A stretch of 64,000 bases of DNA from Lethocerus indicus (GCA_019843655.1 JACDQD010000103.1:3100001-3164000), one strand, 5' to 3'; counted from the stretch's first letter, positions 13,696 to 25,530 are shown. Notes: a model not told the origin generated them from the sequence alone. Program-made: numbers and translations.

Positions 13696-13920
13696 CCTAA
13701 GCCTAGACCGGTCGGTCCTAAGCTAGACCGACTTTCGCTCTCGTCATCAGCATAATTTTTCATATCGGCAATCGACGAAGCATCCTGTCAGAACTCAACT
13801 CAACAACAGCGACAATAACAGTGCAGATAGCATCTTAATCGGAAGCCAACATGCATAAATGCCTTGCTGTACAATGGGTGAAATGCTACTGATGACGGTG
13901 AAAAGAAGAAACCGGTCTAT
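13696..13920. mobile_element. palindromic element B (foldback or MITE-like)
   Basis: Read on the minus strand from 13751 to 13722, the left end gives CTGATGACG...GAAAGTCGGTCTAGC. The right end (13889-13920, plus strand) gives CTGATGACG...GAAACCGGTCTAT. The ends are therefore inverted copies of one motif, about 135 bp apart. Outside the left end, CCTAAGC(C)TAGACCG is partly duplicated in tandem (13696-13710 and 13717-13730). It shares GAAACCGGTCTA with element A. There is no coding capacity. Confidence 0.45.
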
Positions 13921-16590
13921 CTGGGGAACAGGTAACCGAGTGTAGGAAGAGTACTATTACAAACCCTTTTGAACAAATATTTTCTGTTGTTTCTGTTGTT
14001 TATATGTATATATTGTTTCGGTGTATTCAAATTTAACTCAGTATGATGAATAATGCGTAATAAAGCGCCCAAAAGAATGTTACGAAGATGTCATCTCTAA
14101 ACCGTCCTTTCAACGAACAAACTGGTTTGCCGGTCAAGTGGCAAACTTGACCGTCTGATTTACGTTTACACTGCGCAAAGATCATTTTTTGTGTTTATTT
14201 AGACAGTTAGGTAAATGACCATTGTATTTACTGATGGCCCTCTTTGGTTGTTTTCGTCGGTAAGAAATAATGTGTAGCAATAATGTACATCAGTCTACGC
14301 TAGCGCATTCGTTCCTAAAACATATTTCGTTATCCTATCGGTTATTTCCGATTTTACAACAAATTTTAAAACTGGATTTGTAGCTGAAAATGATGGTAAA
14401 TTAACTTCTTGATCGGCAGGTTGCTTAATCGATGTTGTTTGTCCAATGTACCTGTTAGGCGTCCCGCTTCTATCTGGCCCTCCCTCTTTCTTGCCCCCCT
14501 CCCGCGTCCTGCTTTCAAATTCCATTCCTTTTAGTTTGTTTCTTGCCTCTTAGTTCGTTTTTTTAAGTTCTAAAACAGGTCCTGACGACCTGTGGTATAC
14601 TATAAGTTATTAGCGTTATAAACCGGTCCTTGCCGCTTAACGACCTTCCATGGAAGTAGGGAGTTTATTTCGACGATATAAAACTGGAAAGAGAGTTCGT
14701 GGCGTGTGGTAATAACAAGTTTAAAACCCGTTTTTAAGTTAACTGTATATATTATTAACGCGTACTGATTATAACAACAATAACTATAGTGTAATACCTA
14801 TCATTCGTGCGATTTTCTTTCTCCACTCACCTTTTCGGTGCCAAGCTAGAATCCGACTTCTCACTGTCGTCAGTAGAATTCCGTTAATAATGCTGTCTGC
14901 TCTTCAAGCGACAGCACTACTCTTGCTGTGGTAATATTTTGTTTACTGGGCGGGCACATTTATGAATAAATAATAATAAACAAACCGCCAAAGCAAAGTT
15001 TGGTGTACTTTTATTAGTTTAATCTATTAGGCGTGATTTTCGAAAATAGTTTTAATTTCCAGTTAGTTTTAAACAATTTTTCTCGCAGATTAATATATAA
15101 AGGTGAGGTGTTATTCCAGGAATTCGTTGCCTTTCGGATTAATTTGTCTTAAACTCCTGAAATTTGAGATGGACCAAGAGTTGCTGATTAAATTCCAACT
15201 AGCATAAATTAGCATTGGACGAATAACCACTAAAGTTTAGGATATTTATAGAAACGTCTGTCAGGGGCGGAATATTATCTTTGTGGTCGCAATAAAAATA
15301 TATTAATTATTATAATATCTAATAAATGTTTGACAATTCTAAAAGACAAAAACGTCCACTATTTAATGAAAACGAAATGCTGATGGGTGCTTGTTGTGAA
15401 GCCAGAAAAGGGACACGTCCCTTATCCGTGGCCCTTTGCCAAAGTAATATTGGTTGCGTTCTTTTTTCTGGACTCGCTTTTGTATTATTAAATCCCGTGT
15501 TTGGCGGTCTTCCGTTTAATTAAATAATCGTTCGACCTCATTTATTTATTACATTTTAGAAATTAAAAAAACTACATATATTCTGTCAATGCAAAAACTT
15601 CGAATGCAGGGACTGGAACATCTTGAACTATATTTCTGCATTGAAATTGCGCAAATTATTCGTTCACTCTGCTCAGTCTCAAGCGGTTCGTCCTTTGATT
15701 AGATTCTTGGCCAACCTACATTCATTTTCTCACTTTCTCATCTCCGGCGAATGCGATTGGGAACGGAAATAAAGCAGAAGAAAGGCCGCGAACGGATTTG
15801 GCTGCAGAGCGAATGTAGGTAATGATACAAATGCTGTGGCGGATGACGACCGCTATAGACGAAAGCGCCGTTATCTTGGACCGGGTTTCAGTCGAGTATT
15901 CTAAAAGCGAAATCGGTTGTACGAGGTTTTGTGATCTTTCGTAATTCTTTCGAATATAATTTAAACAATTGCATGTCGTGAAAAAGTAGCCCTACATGAA
16001 TGGGAGATTCGTTACTCCTACGCCCAAGCTCTAATCTTATCGATGCGGAAAGAAATTATATGTATATATCGCATTTTGTCGTTGATACGGGTGTTTCCGT
16101 TGCATTTAACAACCGAAAAAGACGTGGGTAAGGGGCTGAAATCTGAAGTTCAAGAAGGAAGTGGCTATAAATGGTTCCGGTAACTAAATTACGACATATT
16201 GCGTAAATAATCTTGATTTCCGTGGGTGTCGGATGGGGATTAGTTTTGCGCCTCCAAATTTTGTCTCGGTTACGTAGATTCCATTGAAACATACGCATAT
16301 CGTAAGTTATCTATTTATTCCGTCAACCATACGTGAAGACGTGAGGAAGAACCACGTTCAAGTAGGTGATAATTAATGAAACAAACGATACTATGAGATA
16401 TATAATCGGGAACAATTTCAATATACACGCGTGGACTAAATAAATAAATTAAGGATCAATTACGTAATATTTGTTCTTTGGCAGCTGAGGGATTTTCTAA
16501 TGTACTGTATTTATAAGGGGGGAGGGGGGATAAAGAATGTTTTAACGGTATACAGAAGTCAAGATATCGGTTGGGGAGTGGGGAACCCGC
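13921..16590. other. intergenic, no gene seen
   Basis: AT-rich sequence with moderate CpG. Open frames are short and lack splice context. No RNA gene or named repeat was recognised. Confidence 0.5.
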
Positions 16591-16599
16591 TTGACCACC

Positions 16600-16960
16600 G
16601 TCACGTTTTTATTATCGGCGACAGAGGCCACGTGGCGGGCATTTTTGAGGGAGTCCAAAATGTCGCCGCGAAGGTTTCTTTTTACCGTTTTCTCCTTTTT
16701 TAATCTTATTTATTTTATTCGTGCGCCGAAAATTAGAGGGGACCGGGCGGTCATGACCATGCTGGGGGCGGCCGTGACCGTCCCGCGGGCCGGGATAACC
16801 GGTTTGTGTACCGGGGCCGGGGTGCTCTCCAGGACCCGGCTGGCGCAGCCCTCTAATTATAGGACTGGATTCCAGGGGAGCGGGCAGCCCCAGGGACACC
16901 GCGCACACGCCTCCATGTAATATTAGCACCGGACCCACCCCACCCCCGCCTCTACTTTAT
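16600..16960. promoter_or_regulatory. GC/CpG-rich island
   Basis: A GC-rich block with a CACGTG E-box near 16628 and the palindrome GGTCATGACC at about 16749-16758, which is two nuclear-receptor-like half-sites with no spacer. Overlapping open frames of about 108 codons occur on both strands, which indicates composition and not coding. It is a candidate distal regulatory island. Confidence 0.3.
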
Positions 16961-17370
16961 TCCACACTACGGGCATTTCCCCCAGGAATATATTCCTTAA
17001 ACTTGACGTTTGGTGGACAGGGGGCGAAATTTGACAGTAGCTCGCACACACATAAATAATTCTTCGGTTAATCGGATATTTAATTAATTCAAACTAGTGA
17101 TGTTTAATGACTGAAGGTTTCCGCGGCCAGATTTATCTCTAATTTCCTTTGGTATCGCGTAATGCTGTGGGAGGAACCTCGGTTGGCGCGGGCGTAACCG
17201 CGTGACACCAATCTGGGGGGCAATAGCAATAAATAAAAAAAATAACTGATAGGGATATAGGGTATAATGTAAGCGAAGCATGGTCGGCCGGTAATACGGG
17301 AACAAACAAGTCTTAATCCCTGGGGTATTCTCGGCACCTCACCTTAAGTCGATCTACTCTCCGGTCGGTC

Positions 17371-17410
17371 ACTGATGATGGAACCGAGAGTTCCGAAACG
17401 TCGGAAACTG
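17371..17410 (+). repeat. dispersed CTGATGATGG...GAAAC motif with hairpin
   Basis: CTGATGA at 17372-17378 is followed by GGAAC (17380-17384), the loop CGAGA, its complement GTTCC (17390-17394) and GAAAC (17395-17399). This order, core then stem then GAAA, resembles the conserved core of hammerhead ribozymes. One extra T (17379) sits between the core and the stem. Related motifs end the palindromic elements elsewhere in the window, so a repeat remnant is the more cautious reading. Confidence 0.4.
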
Positions 17411-17830
17411 GGGCCAGATGGCCCAGAAGGAAACGGCAAAAACCCTTCAATAGAGACCGCTCGGGTAGTTTCAAAACCCAGGAAAAATCCCGGAATAGCA
17501 CGGGGTCAACCCCCGCCAACCGAGCTTCTTCCCACAACATTACGCGAATCTATTGACCGCGTTGGGAAATTGAAAAAAACGTCGATTTTTTGCAATAAAA
17601 AATTGAATGGGCGTTGTTGAATGGGTCCCCGCTGTCACGGTAGCCCCCCTCCTCATCGGTTTTGCCAACGGGCACGCACAATTTTGAATAGGAGAGCCCA
17701 AAAGTTTATTTTTCGATCTGAGGGGAAAACGTTTTTTAGTATCTAGGGCCGAACCCAAGGACAGTCTGACTGCTGCCGTAATTCATTGGAGAGATATAAT
17801 GCCGTAATTGGACAGAATACTACATAGAAT

Positions 17831-17851
17831 ACACACACACACACACACACA
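17831..17851 (+). repeat. (AC)n microsatellite
   Basis: About ten uninterrupted AC units, followed by A-rich sequence. Confidence 0.9.
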
Positions 17852-18967
17852 ACAAAAACAAACAACAAACTAATAATATACAATATATGTATTTTGGAAA
17901 CCAAATTGTGAATCGAGTTTTGGGAATACACCAAGCCGTCTATATTAAAACCCGAAATCATGCCCACCTAGTGGCCAGGTATGATGGAGCAGTATATATT
18001 AACTTCTCTGGGCTAAATTCTTAGGTTACGGAATGTGCGCAATATAGTAGTTACTTTTCGTCGATGTTGGACCCGCGTTTATATTTACCTAAGATGACGT
18101 TTTAGTAATTAATGTACATTCAGGAACATCCTGTCTGATTCCGGGTGTAAATTTAGTTTAATAATTTTGGCGAGCTTATTTTTAAAATATTATAATTGAA
18201 GTCGTTAGTTGCCAAAAACTGCCCCCACTCACAGTTGGCAGTTCCGTCCTAAACGGAACCTTCGGGTTCATTCATTTTGTCGTCCCCGTTTCATTCCTTA
18301 TTTTTGAGCCCGATAACGCCTTCGTTTTTCAAATCGCTCATTCTCTACATATTTTATTTACCTCATTACCTGTTCGAGCCGGCATATTCGCTGTATATGA
18401 AACGCCAGTCTGTCGAGCGAAATCATCGAGTTATTACTATCGGAACTTGTGTACGCTGTAGAATTATTACTTTTACGATAAACATTCACGCAACAGATAA
18501 AGTTTATCTGCGCGACAGATTAAGATATTTTCTTACTTTCATCGACTATTCTATAAATAGATTATTTTGCTACAAGTTAGAAATGTAGTATGTCTTGAAT
18601 AAATGGCGCGAAATATCTTACAGATATTTTTGTTCTCCGTACTGATAAATTTCAAATAATTAAATATATGAATAATTATTAGTACGAAACAGTCATTGAT
18701 TATTAGGGCATGCATATCGGACGACATAACCGAACATAGACAAGAAACAAACAAAAGTAATATGAAAAAATGATTGTATGTAAGGAATAACCCGTATTCG
18801 TACTGAACTGGGCTGATAGAGTTTCAAATAGTTTCGGGAAAGTACCGTTTATTTTTCCACGGAGAAACCCGTTAACTTTCTTATGCCTCATCTTTGGAAT
18901 TGTATGACGCTTGAAAAATAACCTAAACGCTAACGGAATTAAATAAAGCGTTGATTTGTAAACTCAA

Positions 18968-18989
18968 TATCGATAGCGTCCTATCGATA
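18968..18989. promoter_or_regulatory. paired TATCGATA (DRE-type) palindromes
   Basis: TATCGATA occurs exactly at 18968-18975 and 18982-18989, with starts 14 bp apart. In Drosophila this octamer is the binding site of DREF/BEAF-type factors at housekeeping promoters and domain borders. No gene starts nearby in my reading, so the pair may mark an unannotated promoter or a boundary. Confidence 0.4.
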
Positions 18990-19783
18990 AGTCTTAATGA
19001 AAACTGAATTTCACTTTATTCGAATTCCTCTTTGCTTGTTTTTCGTTACCCTGTCGAAGGTGTCGATTCCATTGTTCTTGTTTTCAAAATGGTATTGATA
19101 TTAATAACATATATATGAAAGCCATATTTATTATTATTAAGGTATTCTATACATGGGTTCGAAAAAGTGTAGAATATCACCATCATCCATTCGCACCACA
19201 ACCTGATCCATTCGCTTATTTGGTCCGTACGAAGAATGGTTTTGGTTTTAGTAGCATTCCGTTATTAATAAAGTGAGGCCTTCGACAGTATCTAAAAAAT
19301 ACCCCCCGTAATAGTGATACTACTGACGGGGAACTTCATCTCGCTTTAGTTCGTTCTCAGAGTCATTAATCTCGCTTATTCGACATGTCTATGGGAGAAA
19401 TGATTGGTGTGCATAACAAAAATGCATCGTAGGATCGGAGGAACATTAAGCCAATTTGACTGTAAAGACCGCTCCACGATATTTCTAGTGCTGAGCGTTT
19501 TTATTATTCATTACGTTCGATATCGTAGGGGAAACATATTACGTTTCTGTGGGCATAGTGACAAACGTGTAGTGTTAAATATTAATGTCTAGAAAGTTTC
19601 CGATTAGGTCGAATATTCGCGATTGCGCTATATAAATCAAGTAAGAGTAACCTACCATCAGAATATACTCTTAGTTTCGGCACCTTCCGTTCTTTGAGGT
19701 ATACGGAGAACCCTAGGAAAGGCCTGTAATGTAGGCTAGGTAGCGAGAATTGTATATGTGATGGGAGCAGGGTGTAGTGGGGA

Positions 19784-19843
19784 TGACGTCACGCGCGTCG
19801 GCAACATCCAGGCGAGCCGGCAACATGGCGGCTGGTGACGTCA
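19784..19843. promoter_or_regulatory. composite CRE / GGCAAC / YY1-like cluster
   Basis: TGACGTCA lies at 19784-19791 and 19836-19843. Between them are two GGCAACAT sequences (19799-19806 and 19819-19826). The second overlaps CAACATGGCGGC (19821-19832), which resembles a YY1/Pho site. GGCAAC/GTTGCC is an RFX X-box half-site. The block is GC-rich and sits 1.9 kb upstream of the Pits start codon, just before a long polypyrimidine tract. Confidence 0.5.
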
Positions 19844-19898
19844 CCGGGGGGAGGGGGCGCCCCCTTGATCGCCACATACATTACAGTATCTGGCCTCC

Positions 19899-20020
19899 GC
19901 CCCTCCAACCTCTTCTCTTTCTATCTGTCCCTCTCACTCCGTCTCTCTTTTTCCTTCCTTTCTCGTCTCCCCACTCTGTTCCTCCTCCCCTCACTCCTTC
20001 CCTCTTTCTCTCTCGCTCTC
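19899..20020 (+). repeat. polypyrimidine tract of about 120 bp
   Basis: Nearly all bases on this strand are C or T, with a few A/G interruptions. The tract is CCTC/TCTC rich and not a regular microsatellite. Such homopyrimidine-homopurine DNA can form triplex structure. Confidence 0.75.
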
Positions 20021-20039
20021 AAGGCTAAACAACAATAAT

Positions 20040-21170
20040 TATGGTTTGGCCCGTTGGGGAGGGGGTTGCTCGGTCCTCTGGCGGTCATTCATAGTAGCTC
20101 TGGCAGCCCGCCATTCTTCAACCCCGCCTCCTTTTCTACTCCTTTCTCATCATTTCACCCAAATAGCGGTCTCAAGAGCCCAGATTAAAATTGTACGGTC
20201 GGAGTCGTTGGCTCGCTCCGTGTTCTTATCCGTTTCTGTGCCTAACATACTCGGGTATGTTTGGCACCCCCATAAATACAACAAATGCCTCTGAACTGTA
20301 CCCGAGTAAAGAAATTCACCAACAAATTCCAAAAAATATGTTCCAACTATTTGTAGATTATATGTCCATAATACTACACTATACAAAAATAGGATTTCTC
20401 AGCGCCGTTATGTGTTAGGACGAGAATTACTTCATCTGGGTACCATCTTGTTTAATTCTATCGAACAACTCGGACGATTTTACGCCGAGATTTTATTTTC
20501 GCTCGCTTTCAGTAACATATGTTGATCTGCCATTTGAAACTCTGGGTTTTAACCCAATATCCGTACTTTACGTACTTCTTCTACTTCTACCTTGATGGAT
20601 ATTGAATGTAATGATTTAGAAATTTCGAATTTCTGTTTCATATTTAAAGCGGATTTAGAATCTAGATTTAAAATAATAATAAACCGTATTATAAAATGTT
20701 CTATAAAATTCGAGTATTAATTATTAACTACACGTACTTTTTATTTTATCACTTCATTTAAAGAAAAAAAGCAGCACCTCCTACGATGCGGTAATAATAT
20801 TATAGATTGTGCGATTAATCATACAATCGAGTATTTACAAATAAAATAAATATACTGTATTAAAACCCTGGAGGGAGGTTAGATAATTATTCTAGTAGAC
20901 TTACTAGTGAAAATAAACAGCAGTACAAGTAAATAAATGGAACTAAATTCAATAGAATAGACAAATATCTATCCACTTAGCTGTCTTCGGTATTTGTGCC
21001 TGGGAAAGTCCTGTTATTTTAATAACGGTTGGAGCTGTCAGTTTTATCTTTTTGACGGACTCGTGATCTGTACTAATTACATCAAACTGTTATTATAGCA
21101 GATTGAAGACCATAATAAAAAATAGTCAGCGTGCAGACGTAAAATGTCTGGGGGAGAGTTAGGTTTGGTT
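20040..21170. other. intergenic, no gene seen
   Basis: AT-rich upstream flank of the Pits gene. No exon, RNA gene or repeat was recognised. Open frames of 75-82 codons on both strands overlap one another and show no domain. Confidence 0.5.
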
Positions 21171-21174
21171 GGTG

Positions 21175-21712
21175 CTGTGTGTGTGTGTGTGTGTCTGTGT
21201 GTGTGTGGTGTGCGCAGTGGGGCCGGGGATATTGTGCGCAGGAGAGCTGAATGATGATGGGAAGAGGTCTGGTGGGGAAGAGGACGGTGGCGGGTGGGGG
21301 CAGAGGGCGTAGTGGTGGTGGGGCGTTGCACGGCCCACCAATCTCGCCCCCTTACCCAGTCACTAGCCAGTTCTCTAGTGAACGCGTTCTATCCATGTTA
21401 GATACTGCTTTATGTTTTAGTTACATAACTTTTATGAACCAAGTGCGACCGGCACACCGGTTAACGACAGTCGCCAGGATTATTTGTGTTTAGTTAACCC
21501 GAGTGTAGTTCGCGCGTGTTTTTTCTATAGAACGACCGTTGTAATGACAAGTGACGAACGCGTCGATATTAACGGTAGACCGATATATATAATGAGAGAG
21601 ATGGTGCACCGTTCGATAGGTGTATCTGTCTTTTGATGGTGCCCAGCGGTGTCGCAGTGTCAGAGTGAACCACCCGGCGAGTTCTGTGCCGATCGTGGCC
21701 CCCTACCGTTAA
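21175..21712 (+). promoter_or_regulatory. probable promoter and 5'UTR region of Pits
   Basis: This region directly precedes the Pits start codon. It holds a (GT)n tract at 21176-21207, a GC-rich block to about 21350, and then AT/CpG-mixed sequence. If the transcript starts early enough, a small upstream frame from the ATG at 21591 would lie in the leader. The in-frame TAA at 21710-21712 directly before the ATG closes the frame upstream. The TSS was not resolved. Confidence 0.4.
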
Positions 21713-24700
21713 ATGGTGAAAATGTCCGTAATGCAGATGGCGAAGAGGCAACACTGTTACCTGTGCGACCTGCCCAGGATGCCTTGGGCCATGTTATACG
21801 ATTTCTCGGAACCGGTATGTAGGGGATGCGTGAATTACGAGGGAGCCGACAGGATAGAGTTGGTGATAGATACGGCCCGACAGTTGAAGAGGGCCCACGG
21901 GTTCCAGGAGAGCAGGTCGGCGGTGGCGGTGGCGGCGGCGGCAGGAGCCGCGGGTCATCACCACGGAGGCAAGTCCGGGGCCGGGGCGTCCGTTCACAGG
22001 TCGAGCGGGGGCGGCGGTCACGAGCCGGGACACCAGAACGGAGTGTCCGGGCTCGACGTGGTAGGAGTGCCGCCGGCGGCCCATTCCAGGGGTGGACAAC
22101 AGCCCCCAACCGCGTTGCACCAAGCGGTAGCGGTAGCGGCTGCGGCGGCCGCCGCCGGATACCCCACCTTACATTCCAGGCAAGGTCTGTTATCCGAATA
22201 CACGGCCCCGCCGCCTCCCAGGACATCCTCCGGGGGCCAACTGCCGAGAGCCCTGTCGGCCGAGGGGTCGGCGGCCGGGGTGGTCGAGCACGAAATGATG
22301 CCCAGGTCCCGGACGGCCCATCTGGCCCACCACGTGCCCCAGGCCCCTCACGCCCGGCCCGGCTCTCTCGCCCCTCAGACGGTCGGCCTCAAACGGGGCC
22401 TTTCCAGCGATGACGACGATCAACATCACCCTCACCACTCTCACAACGGCGAAACGCCGGGGAAAAGGATGGTCACGGTGGAAGACCAACAACAGCAGCA
22501 ACATCCGGGGCCCGGCAGGCCTCCGCTGACTCGAGGCGACTCGTTACCTGCGGTCAGCCTAGCGGTACCCTACGAGAGGAGCTTCAAGACGGAGCAGAAA
22601 CTGCCCATTAGAGCGCCTTCCTTCGATACGGCTACCTCATTCAAACCCAACGGTAAGAATATAAATTCTTTATTCCCCGTACGTCTCGTTAAAAGTTACG
22701 AGTATTAGGGTGAGATAATTTCAACATTATAATAGGATAATGTTGACATTATCTCACCCTAATCTCACGGCTAATCTACAATTTAATTATACGGCCGCCG
22801 TAATTATATTGAGCGAATCATCGCCTAATGGTAATATTTGTATATAGAAATGTGGGGACCGCTGTATGACCGATAGAATATTACCACCCAAGCAAGAAAA
22901 AGGAAAGGAAAAAGTCTGTTTACGTTTGGGGATCGATAAGTGGCCGTGTGTAGAGCGGTCTGGGGCTGACGTCACCGTCTCCAATACACATGCGCCCACC
23001 CTCGTCCCCTTCCCGAAGGAAAACCGTCAATACTCCGACCTCCCATCTTCTTTTCTGGATCGCTTTACAAACCTTGTTTTTGTCAGTAGCGCGATTTAAG
23101 AAAAAATATACACTCGCTCGAGTTGTCTCCAATTTATATTATAGTAAACCGACGCGCCACGAATTATTATTATATAATCGACGAATTAGTTTCCTCAGAC
23201 CCGGAAGGATCCGTTATGATTCCTTTTAATTACTTGGGCGCGATAGTCGGTCCAAATAATTCGAAATGGTCATTGCCGTTGTTGGCATGCGGTGTTGTAA
23301 TGAGACTGTGTCCCGGCAGGATGCACTCCAATGGAGGGGATTAGTTAGCGGTCCACCCCACCCCATTAGTGACGTCACATATACCTCTCGCCCTATACAC
23401 ATCTCATTTTATTGAGGCCGAGATGTCACTATTACTTTCTGAGAGTTTTTGTCAATATTGCTACGCGCGATTCTTAAATGTTATTAGTTCGTCTTGTCCT
23501 TCGATGTTCCCATTTGTAGATATAATGTTTATTCGTCGGTAAATTGGAACCTCGCACCATCGATGTTCGATTCGGCTCTTTCGAACAGTGGGGTCCTCGG
23601 AGGCTGCTCGAAACATCCGGGAATGGTCTCCATCGTTTCCCTCCCCTTCTCTGTCTACGTTTTTCGAAAGTAGGACGCAATAGGAGGGATATCATATAGG
23701 TGTGTTGGTGGACAGTTGGTCGGTGTGGTGGTGGTGGTGGGGGAGGGCAAGCCACCGTGGCAACATCGATCGAGACATGGCTCTCGGGGGCGGGTGTTTT
23801 GGACGTGACGTCAGGCTCGGCGGTCTCCGGCGGAGTTCGGCTACACGCCGTGGAATGCAGCCCCCGCCCCTGCCCCCATACAGTATGAATGCTGTAATCT
23901 GGTCGCGTTGGCTGTGGCCGCCGGGGCCGTGCTGCTCCCTGGCGGTGTCCTCACCTCAGGCGTCCTCTTCTACTACTACATTACTACGTCATGGGCCCGC
24001 GCGCACACACACACACACACACACACGCGCGCGCGCGCCTGCCTCTGCCCTGTTGCCGAAGGGGCGCCTCACCCGGCCGCCCGGCAACGTCGCCCCCTGG
24101 CAACGTCACGCCACCTTCTTTTCCTGTGCGTGCGTGCGTCCGTCTGTCGCGTCACGCCACTCGTCCCCCTTCCCTCTATACTGTTGTGTTTCTGCTCGAC
24201 ATACTGTTAATGACATTATTGGTGTCCGCCGAGGAAACCGGGAATCGACATACACGAAGCAATATAATTTATACCTTTGAAAACCTTTTCGAATAGCATT
24301 ACGGGATTTCCCAAAATATCATGTTGGTAAACCTTCTTTAAGATAGCTCCTAAATTGTTGAACTATGGTTGCAAAAATGCGCCGAATTCCCGACTCATTT
24401 ATTCGTTTTATTACATCTCCGGAGGGTCTCATTTACTAAATAATCTGTAGTTACCATTTCGCGTCTGTTTATATTGGTTGATTTATTTATTATGGGGGTT
24501 GATTGTGAGCTCATATTTAATTAAATTGTCCTTTTGCATGACCTAGTGACTTCTAAATTCGGCAAAATATATGGTCGTATAATCTGTTACTTTTGAAAAA
24601 GGAGATTGTAAGTCACTAAAGGAGAAATCATTTCTTGCTACCAGGTTATCCAGGCCCTGGGTTAAGTAATGGTGGCAATGGGGGTGGAAGCAGTTCACCC

Positions 24701-25499
24701 CTGGGAGGTGGGAGGACAACAAGCTCACCCCCAGAGCAGGTAGGAGCAGGAGGAGGTGGAGGTGGAAGCACAACCTCTCAGGGACAGTCACCGATGGCTG
24801 CATTAATGTCAGTTGCAGACAACCTTCCTCCAGGCTCACCCAGGAGCGCCGGTGGCAGTCCACCAGGCCCTGCAGCTCCTAGATCCGCTTCTAGAGGATC
24901 ACAACATTCACCCAACTCCTCTGGTAAGCACGGTAGTGTCATTATTATCACAGTCTCAGACTGTGTTTATAAATATAAATGAATATTTATTTCAGTTATT
25001 ATAATTATCCAGAATTATATATTTTTATAATGGCAAATTTTCTTTTTATCTGTGTTAGTTATAGTAACTGATGAAGTAATGATTTTGGCCCAGATATAAA
25101 TAAAAGATTAATAGAGTGTAATTATTAGATGAATTGGTATAAACTCATGCAGGTTTCAATATTGCATCTGGTTTATACAGAGTTTAGATTAAGGGATACA
25201 GTTTATAGAGATAGTCAGTGGCTTTTGTTCAGTATCACAGACCCAAAATGGGGTGTTTGACAGTATTATGTCTATAAATGCGGAGAAATAAAATAAAAAT
25301 GTTTTATTGCAGGATCGACGAGTGGTAGTGGACGCAGGTCATCCGGAAGTAGACACGTGAGTTCTACGACGGTCTCATCGAGTGAGGGTACCAATAGTGG
25401 AGGCGGTGAGGGGGTTGGGGGTGGAGGATCAGAGTTGGGTGGTGGGGCCGGTGGCGGTGCTGGCCAGGGAGGAGCACCGCCCGGCCAGCAGGCCCAGCA

Positions 25500-25530
<31 letters not shown>

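Larger units (their letters stand above)
17000..19770. other. intergenic, no gene seen apart from listed motifs
   Basis: AT-rich sequence in which CpG is still common despite the low GC content. Short open frames only. Two DRE-type palindromes occur at 18968-18989. Confidence 0.5.

Noticed and set aside
16591..16938. Overlapping frames of 108-109 codons on both strands
   Set aside because: Explained by the GC-rich island. Neither shows domain features or codon bias.
17313..17620. Frames of 75-81 codons around the hammerhead-like motif
   Set aside because: Basic, low-similarity peptides running through a repeat motif on both strands, with no splice support.
21660..22504. Long antisense frames opposite Pits exon 1, up to 188 codons
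   Set aside because: Shadows of the GC-rich, low-complexity exon on the other strand. The plus frame carries the conserved zinc finger.
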